A DNA stretch of 64,000 nucleotides from Ziziphus jujuba (GCF_031755915.1 NC_083380.1:30972501-31036500); one strand, 5' to 3'. Positions 1-13,169 are shown, counted from the first letter of the stretch. The notes: generated by a model from the sequence alone, not told the origin. Numbers and translations: made by a program.

Positions 1-1535
1 TAAAGATGTCTTTATTGCATAGAACTTTATCTGCATTGTTGAGAGCTTTACTTAGTGGTAATTTGAAAATTTGGGAAATATTGTTTGCTAACTTTAAAAA
101 GTGTAATTTTTACCATAATGAGCATGTATTTCTAGATTTTGTTGTAATAGTGTTTGACCCAGGAGAATTGGTTTGGTTGCATTTACGAAAGGAAAGGTTT
201 CCTAAACAAAGAAAGTCAAAGCTCATGCCGCCTATGGATGGACTTTTTCAAGTTTTGGAGCAGAATAACAAGAATGCCTATAAGCTTGATTTACCGGGTG
301 AGTATAACATGAGTGCTGCATTTAATGTTGCTGATTTAACTCCTTTTGCTGCAGGTGATGATCTTGATTTGAGGACAAATCCTTTTCAAGAGGAGGGGAA
401 TGATGTGATTCCGCCCGAGCCCGCTCAACCGATAACCCGCTGGGGTGCTGACTCGACACGGATGAAGACTAGGCCAATCACAAGAGCTCAAATTAAGAGG
501 TTTAAGGACAACCTGAAAGTATTTATACAGGGGGTAATCAATCTCAACAGAGCTTGTCCATACTTTAAGATATAAAGCCTATTCTAAGCATCCAAGTGGT
601 GGAAGCCGATACGGACCCGGGTGACGATTTTGGTATATTTTTGGAGTCCGAGAAGCATGAAATGGTTCCAATGCTTTATGGGTTCAATACATATGCCTAA
701 GAGGTCATGGAATCAAGTTAAAGCAGCCTCAAATGCAATCAAAAAGGGCTTGTACGGACAGCTTCAACAATTTGGCCGAATTTGCTGTATTGCTTGCTGG
801 CTTTACTGTATTTTACTGTATTAGCCTTTTCTTATTTTTCCAAGCATGGGCAACGTGTGGGCTTTCATATTCAGTTTATTTGGAATCCTACAAAGCATCT
901 AGAAGCTGATTTGGAGCTCAATTTGGTCAAAGATTGGTCAAAGTCAACTTAGTCAAAAAGCTAGTATTATAGTTTCCTAATTTGATTCTACTTTTTGTTT
1001 TAGGAAATTATCATTACTTTTTAGTTTTTATTTATTTATTTTCTGGAAAAATAAGTTTAGGAAAGTTATTATTTTATTATTTTCATTGTAAATTAATTAA
1101 TTCCTAATTCAAAATAAAGGAATTAATTAATCCAAATTAGATTAGGAAAGGAGTGAGAATTTCGGCCACCATAGAACTCTTTATTGTGTGGCCTGTTTTA
1201 CCTAGGGTTTTTAGGGTTTACTTTGTTTCTTTCAAAGCCTATTTAAAGGCTTATTTTTCAATATGAATACAACTTTGATTTGATGAAGAAAATACTTGTG
1301 AGATTAATTATCTCTTTGTTCTTTGAGAACACCTAAAACACCATTAGAGAATTGGTTGTTTTAGCTTGACTTATCAATAGGTTTTCCATCCCCTATTGTG
1401 GCGTCTACATTATACCAAGGTTTCTAACCACAGGTTGGTTAGGGGTTGAGGTCAATTCCATTAGAACTTGAACTTAATTAAGATCCGGGCTAATATAATA
1501 CGGGTTTAGGAGCAGGTCGTCCTAGGTTTGTATCA
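1..1535 (+). mobile_element. 3' end of a Ty3/gypsy retrotransposon with its 3' LTR
   Basis: The left edge of the window lies inside a Ty3/gypsy element running left to right. It shows the C-terminal end of the integrase, then noncoding sequence and the 3' LTR. The LTR appears to end in TATCA at 1531-1535, because family-1 LTR sequence begins immediately afterwards with the cttac stretch expected within that LTR, so the gypsy element inserted into it. The LTR start is not resolved and lies somewhere between about 560 and 630. The rest of the element, its 5' LTR and the partner target duplication lie outside the window. The region 830-1530 is AT-rich with no gene. Confidence 0.75.
6..575 (+). 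pseudogene. Ty3/gypsy integrase C-terminal fragment
   Basis: A 189-codon frame encodes the end of a gypsy polyprotein. Residues about 1-25 ([19 protein letters not shown]) match the end of the integrase catalytic core. Residues about 52-135 match the classic C-terminal block, with [40 protein letters not shown] and FNVADLTPF in order. The linker of several dozen residues normally found between these blocks is reduced to a short AT-rich stretch without recognisable homology, so the copy is internally deleted. No chromodomain follows; the tail has the PITRAQ-type motif that often closes these polyproteins. The true start is upstream of the window. The fragment is probably non-functional. Confidence 0.8.
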
Positions 1536-4500
1536 CTTACCACAAAATTTTCCTGCACGAAAAACACTTCTAGAAACAACCCTTTATTCCTCCCACCTTA
1601 CTACAATTTGTTTCCACAAATTTACAGCACTCCAAAATAATAACAAGGAATCAGTAAGCAATTAAACAAATATCTATCCAATCCATATACAGAGCATTAT
1701 ACAAATAAATATGAGATTAATACAATGACAGATGAAGCAATACAAGATGGAGAAGAAAAAGGGAGGAAATGCTTCTTGGATTTTCGGCAATGAACTGAGA
1801 CGTTGGGCTCACCCGGGACGATCAATGTCTCCCAACCTGGGCCTAGGGAACATAATTTAAAAACATGAGATGCTAATCATCTCAGTGAGTGACCCTATCT
1901 ATATACACAATTATGGTAATAATAACAATCATAGTATACTTGATTTGTTAAGAATAATCAATGAATAAATAAATGATAATTAATTAAAAATAATATTTTC
2001 CCTCAAAACTCTCATCATTCATTCCGTTGGAAAAGTTTCCATTTTTAAAACGTTTTCCCAAAATCCGCTATTTGTATGCCCCGAAACCAAGGAAAACAAT
2101 TAGTCAATAATTTTCCAATAAAACACGAAAATTCAAGGATCCAAAATTTATAATGAAACAAATAGAAATAAAAATAACTTGCAACAATTACTAAATAATT
2201 AATGCATGTCATAACAATTAATACCGAAATATTAATAAAACTCACATTAAAACAATTCATAGAATAATTAAGTAATTAAAATAAATCAATTTATTGAACA
2301 ATTAAGCAAAGGAAAAATTAAATCAAATTAAAACCTCCATTTGAAATCAATAATAAAAACAACATTAAATATATTCTTAATTTAAATACAATTTCAAAAT
2401 ATTAGATTTAAAATCCATGTTTTGAAAATTATTTGATGCACCTACTATATACCATTGGCGCCAATGGTATCCAGCGTCTCGAGTACCGCCAGATAGGAGG
2501 TTAAAGAGATAAACCGGTATACGGTCGCATAGCGTCCCACCGCACCTCTGCTAACAGGTATCCCAGCCATGGAGGGGCAGCCTACCCTCATCCGATGGCA
2601 ACCACAGGACAACCCCATAAATCACCTGCGCGCTACTCACACCCACCTACGCACTAGTCATATCCATGTGTGCACTAATCACATCCATATACACAGAACA
2701 CCAGTACGTGTATGGTACATCTAAAAACTCGTAAATCATAAATCAATATTTTGCAAAAAATCTCAAAATTTCATAAATATCATCGGGTTTATTCCATCCA
2801 ATTAAATCCATAATTTTCCACATTCTCTTTTAAATCAGCATTATAAATCCATCAAGTTCAAATCCATCAATTTTGAATATACAAATTTTTCAATGGCATA
2901 AGGTCAAGCCATTAATATTTCAATGCATAAATATTTTTGAAATATAATAATTTAAATCCATATTTTTTTCAAATTCTCATAAATCAATTTAAATCAATAA
3001 TATGAAAACCATATAAATTCCATATATAATGAATTCATATAATTGTGCACAATAATTTAATAATAACCATAGCAATAATTAAAATAAATCAAAACCACAA
3101 TTTTTTTAAATTCCCAAATATATTCTTTTGGCACCAAAACATATATTAAAAACATTATAAATTAGCAATACAATTCTAGATAGAAATTCTCATAATATCG
3201 AACACATAAACATATTTTTGAAATATTCAATTATGAAATATTCCAACAAATTAATTTAATAATTAATAATTTCAATTTCAATTTCATAAAATTCTTTAGA
3301 TCAATATATTTCTTAATATATAAATATTTTGATTCACTCAATTGAGCATCAAATTTTTAAAATCTACTAAATATTTATCACATAAAATATCAATTTTAAA
3401 TATTCAATTAATACAAAATATTCACAAATTTTATTTCCAAAATTAATTTGAAAGTGGGTCACTCACCTCGAGCATGCAATCCAACCAAGATCCTCCATAG
3501 GATCAATTCTACGGCTCACACGTGCTCCTGAAATAACAATATTACACAGGGTAAAATAAATTAATATTTTATTCAGGTAAATAATACCCAGTACCCGGGG
3601 GGTTTAACACAAACGGTGTCCAAAATTCGTAAATAAGGTATCAATGGAAAGCTAAGGGGACGAGGAATACATTACCGATCTTCATTGGACTGAACTTGAC
3701 TGGAGATGGCCGGAAAATGGACGGAAGCTTTCGGCCGAACTTCAATTTGTTGTATCTCCCAAACGACAAGGAATTGAGCTGAATGGATCTCAAAATCGAG
3801 CTCTGGAGGTCCAAAATAGGTGGAAAAAAGTATCAATTTGGCCGGGTGGTGGCCGGATCACCGACGGAGCCAATCTTGCTATCGTCGGCAACGAAGCCCA
3901 ATCCAACCACATCCGACGATGGTTGGCCGCCATTTTCCGGCTACTGGTTGGAATCTTCCCCCTCTTCCTCCCCATCAGGCGTGTGTGGCTTCATATGATC
4001 GAAAAAAAAAAGAGAAACGGGGTGAAGCCGAGAGGGAGAAGGAAGGAAGAAGGAAGAAGAAGAAGAAGAAGAAGAAAAGAAAAGAAAAAGAAAAAGAAAG
4101 AAATTTTTATGGGTGTTTCCCCACGTGAGGAAAAAGAATTTTCTTTTTTAAATAATAATAATAATAATAATAAAATAATAAAAATAATAAAATAATAAAA
4201 TAATAAAATAAATAAATAATATTAAGATAATATAGTATTTAATATGGTTGACATGTGGCATCTCCTCATTGTGACACATGGCACCCTTTATTAAGCCACC
4301 TGCGGCACACTGTTCACATATTTAAAAATAATATTAAAATAATATTATATTTGAAAAACTTTATAGGTCCATAACTTTTCAAAAAAATGTCCAAATCAGG
4401 TGTACCGCTAGTCTACGGACTCGTATCAATGAGTAATTCACATTCGTACATGAGTCAAAGCTCATATCCCCAAAAATAAAAAGTCAACCCGATACCCTTG

Positions 4501-4740
4501 GACAATTTGGACCTCAACTTGTTTTCCTCATAACTTTCAAACCGTAGCTCCGTTTTTGATGTGCTACTAGTCTATGAACTCGTGCCAACGTGTACTTCAT
4601 AACAGGACCTCGGTCAATGTGAAATTCCACCGGAAATAAAAAGTCAACATTTGACTCCTTCTCGGTCAATGATGGTCAAACTTGGTCAACCTCGGTCAAA
4701 TTCGAGAAATTTCCGGTGTACTTCGAGACGGGGTGTTACA
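1536..4740 (-). mobile_element. Family-1 long LTR, copy a (5' part removed by gypsy insertion)
   Basis: On the plus strand the copy begins mid-LTR at the cttaccac stretch and ends in the family terminus GGGGTGTTACA at 4740. Read in LTR sense (minus) it therefore starts TGTAACACCCCG. It contains the family landmarks in order: the hairpin GAGATG-CTAAT-CATCTC near 1867-1883, GTGAGTGACCC at 1885-1895, a cytosine-rich segment at 2450-2640, the mate GGGTCACTCAC at 3456-3466, a G/C-rich module near 3700-3960, an A/G-rich tract at 4000-4110 and the duplicated cataactttcaaacc module at 4370-4620. It belongs to the subfamily with the ctcatccgatggcaacc variant, shared with the copies at 32,921 and 58,731. 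No coding capacity is credible. Confidence 0.8.
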
Positions 4741-6352
4741 TAAACTATAGTTTGAAATGAAAAAGACCAAAAACTAGTTGGAAGAGAACTTGTTTTAAAA
4801 GTGTGAGATCGATCTCAACAATGTGACGATGATATCTTCCCAATATACCATTACGTTTGGGAGTCTGTAGGGGTGTAAGAAAGTAAAAAATTCAGTTAGA
4901 TTCAAAAAATGTTTTAATCTTAATCAACTAAACACAATTATTCGAATAAAAAGATTTTACAGACTTTAAATTTTTAAAAAACAATAGAGATCGCATATGC
5001 TTCATCGAGAAAATCCACATGTATCTAGTAAAGTGATCAATAAAGATAAGATAACAGTGAAAACTGCAATAGAAATAGTGAGTGACAGACTTTAAACATC
5101 AGAATAAATAAAATCTAGTGGAGAGAAACTTTTTATAGAGCAAATACTAAATGGCAACTTATGCATCTTATTACATTTCCAAGAATTACATGATATAAAA
5201 GTAACAAAGGCAACGAAAATTTATTAAGTAAATAACAAAATACTTGATAGATGGATGACCTAATCTATTGTGCCATGCTTGCATGGGAACCTTAACAATA
5301 GCTAAACCTAAACAACAGACTGAATTTGGTTGATGCATTGGTTGGCCACTCGTAGACACCATGATTACTCTTGCCTTCTCGAAGGTGTGCCCCTGTAGGA
5401 AGATCCTTCATATAAAAAGAAGAGGGTAAAATTTCAATAGAGATAGCATTATTAGAACACAATTTATAGACAGATAATAAGTTCTTTTTCATATGTGGAA
5501 CACAAAGGACTGTGGAAAGGAAAAAATCTTAATGAGGATGAGTTAAATAGGTGGAACCAATATGAGTAATAGGATGGGTTGCACTATCACCAATAATGAT
5601 GTCTTCATATCCATCATAATCTAAATGAAGATAGAGATTGGACAAATCAGATCTAACATGGTGAAAGGCACTAAAGTCCATAAGCTAAGGAGAAGTAAAA
5701 GAGGGTGTTGAGACAACAAAGTTTGCATAAAGAGAAGAAACAAAAAATGGACATGTTGGAGGGGATAAAGTTTGAGAAAAGAAGGTGCAGAAGAATTACC
5801 AGTATTCAACCAGGAATTATTGCGAGTAAATTGTGGCACCGACATGCTTCATGACCAAGAATGAAGCAAAATTGGCAGACAACTCTTGGAGTAGAGAAAT
5901 TAAGATTAATGTTGCCTTGAACCGAATTGGGCATAAAAGCCCATAGGATGAATTAGTATTTTGGCTTGTGGTGCTGCTAATAAACAACAATGAGGAGTGA
6001 CTGGTATGATTATTGAAATTAGAACCATGAGATAAAAATGATGTTCCCATACAGTTTGTGTAATTTGCCATTAATGGAAAGGAAATGTTATTGTATCATG
6101 TGATTTAGCATTGCCATTAATGAAGACCTTCACTTCATAATTCCTTCCAAATCAACAAGTTTATCATGTGATTTAGCAAATGTTATTGTATCATCTCTAG
6201 CATGAACAACAACAGCAATCTGTTTATATTCAAGCCCAAGGCCAGCAAGGACATAGAATATGATTTCATCATCTTAAAGGTGTACACCAGCCATTGCCAA
6301 AGCATTAGCATGAGATTGTATAGTTTGCATATAAGCAAAGATAGATCGAGTC
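4741..6352 (-). pseudogene. Degenerate Ty1/copia gag-protease-integrase fragment
   Basis: Read on the minus strand from 6352 downward, several broken frames give copia polyprotein homology in the right order. There is a gag segment (FAYMQTIQSHANALAMAG-like, about 6,250-6,350), a decayed zinc-knuckle/protease stretch near 5,600-5,870 (DLSNLYLHLDYDGYEDIII), the GAG-pre-integrase signature (KNLLSVYKLCSNNAISIE and AWHNRLGHPSIKYF at about 5,240-5,490), and integrase (DHFTRYMWIF near 5,000, RHIVEIDLTLLKQ near 4,810). Stops and frameshifts are numerous. The integrase is cut at 4741 by LTR copy a and the gag is cut at 6352 by LTR copy b; the missing gag part is at 15,479-15,971. This is the oldest layer of the left nest. 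Confidence 0.8.
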
Positions 6353-6793
6353 TGTCACACTTCATCCCAAAGTACACCGGAATTTTTTTTGCGTTGATCA
6401 AGTTTAACCGCCGTTGACCAAATGGGTCTGATTTTGACTTTTTACTTTGGATAGATTTTCATGTTGGCCGAGGCATCATAATGGAGTACATATCTGTAAC
6501 ACCCCGTATCAAAAAATATACATGATTAAACAAGTTTGACCAAATTGACTAAGTTTGACCAAGTTTGACCAAGTGAATAATATATGGGTTCAAGTTGACT
6601 TTTTCAATAGCCAATATTTTTTGTTTGACTGAGGTACCATTGTATAGATCTCGTCGATACGAGTTCACAGACTGACGGCACACCAAATTCTGAGTTACGA
6701 ATAAAAAGTTATGGTCCTTAGGAGTTTTAAACATAAGTTTTATATCAGTGTCCAAACCAGTCCCCAATTTTTATCTGTTAGTGATTTAGGCTC

Positions 6794-6801
6794 TATATAA
6801 G
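6794..6801 (+). promoter_or_regulatory. TATA box of the family-2 LTR promoter
   Basis: TATATAAG sits in ctcTATATAAGcct, 300 bp from the LTR start. The same motif is kept in the other family-2 copy at 37,722-37,734 (reverse strand). A start site would be expected near 6,825. The retained match in two diverged copies and the standard position in the LTR make this a credible core promoter. Confidence 0.6.
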
Positions 6802-8336
6802 CCTCGGTAAGTGTGCCAAACAGGAAGAAAAGCCCAAAAATACCCATTTCCTCTCCAAAACCCAAGAAAAACATCCCAGACCCACAGGCCCGAACCGACC
6901 GTTTTTACCTCCAACCAGGTTTATGCCGTTTGATCCATCTCCGGCCACCATCTTGCTACACGCGCGAGCTAGAGAGGATCGGGGGACGGAGGTGAGCTCG
7001 GCCGCAAAATTTCACGACCACCAGTCGCCGGACGCGCCCAGATCGGGCCGGAGAAGCCTGATAGCTGAAAATTTTCTCTCTCCTCTTTTCTTGTGTTTTT
7101 CGGCCAACCTAGCTTGATCCATACCTCTATCCCACCATTTTAGATCCCTCTAAGTCCATTTCCGTGGTTAGATTGCCCAAAATCCCCACCATTTGAGAGA
7201 TCTCTCAAGTTCAAGTTCGGCCGAACCTTTACGTCAATTTTTCGGTCACTGGAGGAGTCACCGGACCAAGGTAAGACCACTGGTGAACTTCTTATCTCTT
7301 GGGCTTTCCATTGACTTATAACTTGTGAATTTTGGAGGTCGTTTGATAATTTTTCCATTTTTGGATCAATTAGTTAATTTTCGGATAAGTTGGAGACTGT
7401 GTACACAATTAGTCAAATTAGTTAAAATTGGAGTTGAATTAGTGAAATTGGATATTATTAGGACCCATTAGGTGGTTCGATTTTGAAATATTAGGCTTCG
7501 GATAAAAATCCCCAATTTTGGGTACCAGATCCTAAGGACATGTAATATAATTGGACTGCACGGTGTCCAATTTATGCAATTTTGTAGTACTATAAATTAT
7601 TTTGAGACATTTGGATTATACAAGTGTCTCTGGTTTAGTTGTTTGGAGCCTGAGGAATATTTTATTATATTACAGGCAGTCGAGTTGAGCCTGGAAGCAA
7701 TCCTGTAGTGGAGCAGGCATGAGCATCTACAGTACTGTGAGTGGTTATATCATTTTAAATGTGGGTATATAGTATAATATATATGTGGTTTAAATATTTT
7801 ACGTATATACCATTTGATTGAAATGTTGTTTTATGCATGTATAAATATGTGCTTTCACATATTTGTATTATCATTTTATATGACTTTTGATAATATTTTA
7901 AGCAATTTTCAATTTTAATGGGTCCATAAATGGATTTATGGTATTTAAATATCTTGGTAATTAGGTTGAGATTTTAAATCATTTTGGAAACTATTTGGTT
8001 TGAGAAACCAAATTGAAAATCATATAATTTTAAGCACGATCAGATATTTTATAATTTTGTATGCTTAAAATTGGTTTATGGTAAATATATTTCACTGTGG
8101 TATTTGTGGTTTTCATATGAAATGATGTTTTGAGATTTTGAAGTATTTAATTAAGCGATGGAAGTTTAAATGTTAAATTATGATTTATGATATAGTATCG
8201 TTTGGAAAAATATATTTATAATCTTACAAGATTATTTCATGTATACTGTATTGGTTATTTTTTTAAATTGATGTACCATAGAATGCCAATACCTTGGATC
8301 AGTATTATATTATATTATATTACCGCGTGCTGGGTT

Positions 8337-8572
8337 TACCACGGTACCGTGAGGTTGGTTTCATCCAACAGTTATCTATTATTACCACGGACTGTGAGGT
8401 CGGGTTTATCCGACGGTTTATTATTATTACCACGGTGCCGTGAGGTTGGTATCATCCAACGGTTTATTATTGCCTCGAACCGTGAGGTTGGGTACGTCCC
8501 GACGGTTATTTATTATTTCCACGACACCGTTCATATATTGAGGGTCGTGAGGTGGGTGTATCCCATGGTTTG
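8337..8572 (+). repeat. Palindromic minisatellite within the family-2 LTR
   Basis: About five imperfect units of roughly 45-65 bp are present. Each has a self-complementary block (CACGGTACCGTG or its variants) followed by a second inverted pair such as GTTGG...CCAAC, separated by ttattatt-rich spacers. The equivalent array in the other family-2 copy lies at about 36,480-36,752. Confidence 0.7.
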
Positions 8573-10269
8573 TATATTGGTACATCGTATGGTACATTGT
8601 ATGTGTTTGTATATATTGTTGATTTACAAATATTGTGGTGATTTCTACTTTTTCATATTTATTTGGTGGAACTGTATTCATTATATTTTATGCCCAAATG
8701 TTTATTCTTGATTTGAGATATTTCATAATATTACAATGATCGTTCATTCATACTTTTGAGCATCAGTTTTTATGATATTAATTGGGGTACAAGTTTGGGT
8801 TTTCTGAAATGATTTTTAAACGGGGAACTTTTCAACGAGTGGAATGAGAGGTCTTAAGAGAAAGATTTTTCAGAAATAAATCATTATTTTTCTATTATAC
8901 TATGCCACTCACTGAGATTTCTTTACCTCACGTTTTATTGTTGTAAATTTGTTCCCCTAGTCCCGGGCAGCTAGTAGCAGTCTACCTCGCGCATAGCTTA
9001 TCGCTTGTTTCCTTCCACTACAGCAGCCGTATTTATCCTTTCTTCACCTATTGTTATCTTCTAGACTTATTTATTATTTATTGGTACTCATAGACTTTGT
9101 TGACACTCTTAGAATGCTCTGATTTTAATTATGGGTCTCAGTAGAGACCATGGTACTCATGTGTGTAGTTATGACCTGTAGTACAGTAGGCCGGTTGTGG
9201 ACTTATTTATATATATTTATATATTTGAGGTATTAATGTTAATGCTGGTGTTGAATATCTATGTTTTAAGGTGAGGTTCCATTGGATATTTTCTAGATAT
9301 TGTCCAGTGGGACTTCACTAGGCGGGATCACCCGGGAGGTCCTGAGAGGGTTCCCTGGGCGGGTCCTGTCATATCGATCCGAGTCCATAGACTAGTAGCA
9401 TGTTGAAAATGGAGCTACGGTTTGAAAGTTATGAGCAAAACAAGTTGTGATCTGAATTGTCTGAGGTGCCCGGTTTGACTTTTTGTTTTTATAAATTTTA
9501 GCTTTGACTCTTAGATGGTTTTAAAGTACTCATTGATATGAATTCATAAACTAGCGGCACGTCTAATTTGAACATTTGGTTGAAAAGTTATGAACTTCCA
9601 AAATTTTTCAAATGCAATATTATTTTATGTTTAATGGTGTGAGTGTGTAAAATGTTGCACAATGCCTTCCATGTGTCAATCTCTTAGCAAAACCCATGAG
9701 TGCACAGTGGCACCCATGGATGGCATTTTAATTTGCTAAAATGAAAGGTGGGGGCAAATGAGAAAGAGGTGAGAAAGAGAGGAGAGGGAGTGGGAACCAG
9801 CCACGACCAAGCGACCCTTTTTCGGCCACCCAATCCATACACGAGCCTTAGCACCATCACCGACCCATCAATTTTGGCTAGCCACCCAAAAACCATGGCT
9901 AGATCGCCGGCGACGTGCCCAGATTAAGGCTTTTTCCGTCAGCCGCACCATTTCCTTCCATCTCCAATTTTTTCCAAACCAATCACCTATTTTCGACACC
10001 GCTGATCCTGTTGACACACCCATCTTTTGATCTACCTCTCCATCATAAATTGAAGCCATTGGCCACTGGACGAGCCATGGACGGTGAGCTTTTTCTGTGG
10101 GTACGGCGGCTCACTGTGAAACCTTATTTCTGCGAGTTCCCAACGATCCCACTATCCTCTCTCACTAATTTGACCTCCATGAATCCAAATCCGAGGTTGG
10201 TTTCCTTCACTTCATGACGGTTTGTGAGATCTGAATACATTAAATCTGAGAGTTTTTTGGCAAGATTTC

Positions 10270-12617
10270 TATCAGGACCCGTCCAGAATTCCTCCCCGGA
10301 ACCCTAGACAAGCCCTGATCCCAGGGAAATACCATCGAACCTTTTAACGGAAAATCCGGCAACACCTCCCCTAAGGGTAGGACTTACCAAAAATTACCTG
10401 CACTGAAAATACACTTCTATACTCATCCCCTTATTCCTCCCGCAAAACTACAAATTGATTCCACAATTCACAGCACTTCACAACAATAGCGGTAAACCAG
10501 TGCATAAATAAAACATAAGTGTCCAAATAGTATACAGAGCTTTATGAAGTGCTAATCAACAGAAATACAACAAAGGTGAAAGAAATAATACAACTGAAAT
10601 GAATGAGTACAAAGGTACTTCTCGAAACACGATAGCAGCGGAAGATTGGTTCGCTCCGGAAGAACGTCTACCACCCCTTGCACCTAAGGGAACGGAACTT
10701 AAAAACGTGAGATGCTAATCATCTCAATGAGTGACCCTAACTACTGAACACTTTTAATGATAGTAAAAATAATAATATAACCAATAAGGGAATTGAATTA
10801 ATACCAACAATTAATAAATAAATAATAACAGTTAGAAATGAAAATTTTCCCTCAAAACTCTCACCAATCACTCCGTTGGAAATGTTCCCTTTTTAAAACA
10901 ATTTCACAAAACCCGATATTCGTACTTCCCGAAAACCAAGGGATCAAACATTTGATAAACAATAAATAAATAAATACCCCAATATATAATTAAAATGTAA
11001 TAAATTATAATAATAATTTTTGAACACCTTTGGGGTTTGAAACTTTATTTGAAAATTACACTTGACGCACCACACCATATACCAGTGATGCCCTCCGATA
11101 CCCAGCGTCCTGAGCACCGACTGGCGGGGAGATTAAAGAGAGAAACTTGCAAACGGCACTTCGGCGTCCCGACAGTACCGCTGCTGAAACCATCATCCTG
11201 GCCAAGGAAGGGGGCGGCTGTGGCCAATAACAAACTTGCCTGCCCACGGTCCAATGGCAACTCACGGGTGAAATAATAATACTTGCGCGCTGAACCACAT
11301 ATACATATACCAGAACACCAATACTGTATGAATGCGTCTAAAATAATTATTAAACCAACTGTACCATTTTCCAAAATTACCGTGGGAAATATACCAAAAT
11401 TTCTCACTTGTCATCCCACATATTTTTATTTAACAAATCAGTACGAAAACATCGATAATAAATAAACCATAATTTTCTCGTAATATGAGGTTCAATAATT
11501 AAAATACCGTGGGCATAATTTATACAATTTAAACAAATATTTTCATAAAATATTTAACCCAATTATGCCCGAAAATAATATTTAAAACCTTGTACGATTA
11601 TTACCGAAATATACTTTGCTCATGCATAATAAATAAATTAAATCAAATAAAACCATAACTAAATTGTACCACATGAGCATAATTTAAATACCAATTAAAC
11701 ATAATTAATTGCCCAAAATATTTTTGAAGGTGGGTCACTCACCTTAAGTGCGTAAATCAGCTAAGATCCTCCGCAGGATCAACTCCACTACTCGCGCGTG
11801 CACCTTAAACATCCACAGTATACCAACCAAATATATTAATATTTTAATCGGGTAATTCCCAAATGGGTACCCGGGGAGCGAACACAAACGAAATCTAAAA
11901 GTTACGAGTTATATACCGAATCGAAGCTTGAGTGATGAGGATCACGGATTCGGTCTTACTTTCCGGAGATCGGACCTGAGGTGGCTGGAATCTCGCCCGA
12001 AAGTTTTCGAGTTTTGACTCCTCAATTCTCCCAAACCATCACGAATTGGCGGAAAAGGATGTCGGATTCAGGTTCAGGAGGTCGAACACAGTGGATAAAG
12101 ACCGGCGGTGCGACTGGGTACTCACCGGAACAGTAACTTTCAGTGAGCCGCCGTGTCACCGGCAACCGTCGCTGGCGGCGGTGCGTGCGGTGGCCGTTGG
12201 CTGAGATTTTTTGTGGATTTGTAGATCGAGGGGAGATGAATCCAACGGGACCAGCGGTGAGGCAAACGGAGGCCGGACGGCGGAGAAATCGGGGTTTGAA
12301 GATTTTCGGCCCCTCGCCGGAAAAAGCTCCGATCCCGGCACATCGGAGGTCCGATGGCCGTGAAATTTGGTGGGTAGGCCGGACTTGAGGAGGTGGTGAG
12401 GGGTGGCTGGCGCGTATGGCCTGAAAATGGCCGGAAAGGGGTCAAACGGCGGTGGAGGGAAAAATCACCGTCGAACTTCGCCGCCTCGATCCGGGCGCGT
12501 CCGGCAACCAACGGCCGTGAAATTTTGGGGTTTTGCCGGAAATGGGGAGAGGATTCTGTCTGGCCGGTGCGTGTAACGTGAATCGGCCGGAAAATTTGAA
12601 GATTCCGGCGGCCAGTC

Positions 12618-12653
<36 letters not shown>

Positions 12654-13169
12654 CTCTCTTTCTCTCTCTTCCCCGAGATTTTTGTCAAATAAAAGCCACC
12701 GTGTGACACTGTTCATTCCACGTGGACCAATCAAGTGCTGACACGTGGTGTTACTGTGCACTTAAGCCAGATATAATAAAATATTACGGTATCCGGCGAA
12801 CTTCAAACGTTCATAACTTTCTAACCAAATGTCCGATTTAAGCGTGCCGCTAACCCATGAACTCGTATCGACGAGTACTTTACAACCGTACAAGAGTCAA
12901 TACAAAATTACACAACGAGAAAAAGTCAACTCCTGCCACCTTTTGGACTGTTTGCACCTCAACTTGTTTTGCCCATAACTTTCAAACCGTAGCTCCGTTT
13001 TCGACGTGCTACTAGTCTACGAACTCGGGGCATCATGCACTTCGCCACGGTACCCTGGTCAACTAGAAATTCCAACTGGGACAAAAAGTAAACTTTTAAC
13101 CCGCTCAGTCAACGCTCAACCTCGGTCAACGTGCACGGATTCCGGTGCGATTTGGGACGGGGTGTTACA
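10270..13169 (-). mobile_element. Family-1 long LTR, copy c (CT-rich subfamily)
   Basis: A complete 2.9-kb copy runs from TATCAGGACCCGTCC (first G mutated to A) at 10270 to GGGGTGTTACA at 13169. A perfect 5-bp target duplication, atttc, is at 10265-10269 and 13170-13174. It is inserted in copy b. Landmarks include the paired 11-mers around 10,730 and 11,733, a 600-bp G/C-rich island at 12,000-12,600 with an internal ~160-bp tandem duplication, and a (CT)n tract at 12,622-12,672. A CCAAT motif follows a G-box near 12,717-12,735. Long open frames in the island (for example 12,140-12,709 on the minus strand) shift frame between copies and are not treated as genes. Confidence 0.88.
12622..12672. 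repeat. (CT)n microsatellite in LTR copy c
   Basis: An interrupted run of CT dinucleotides. It is also present at the equivalent place in copies d (about 21,532-21,562) and i (about 40,633-40,673), so it is a feature of this LTR subfamily. Confidence 0.9.

Larger units (their letters stand above)
6495..9371 (+). mobile_element. Family-2 long LTR (TGTAACACCCC...CCTGTCA)
   Basis: A 2.9-kb noncoding unit starts TGTAACACCCCG at 6495 and ends GGGTCCTGTCA at 9371, inserted in LTR copy b. The flank tatc is repeated on both sides (6491-6494 and 9372-9375). If the last base is counted with the target, the repeat is the 5-mer atatc. It has an LTR-type promoter with a TATA box at 6794, a G/C-rich stretch at 6,890-7,060 probably downstream of the transcription start, and a palindromic minisatellite at 8,337-8,572. 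A second copy in the opposite orientation lies at 32,504-38,011. It shares its ends and some modules with family 1 but differs through most of its length. No coding capacity is seen. Confidence 0.78.

Noticed and set aside
1203..1222. Telomere-like tagggtttttagggttt
   Set aside because: Only two degenerate repeats inside an LTR; not a telomeric tract.
12140..12709. 189-codon minus-strand frame, with similar-looking frames of 192 codons at 21,056-21,634 and 40,158-40,736
   Set aside because: All lie in the G/C-rich island of the same LTR subfamily. The reading frame shifts between copies, several frames are open at once on both strands, and no domain is recognisable.
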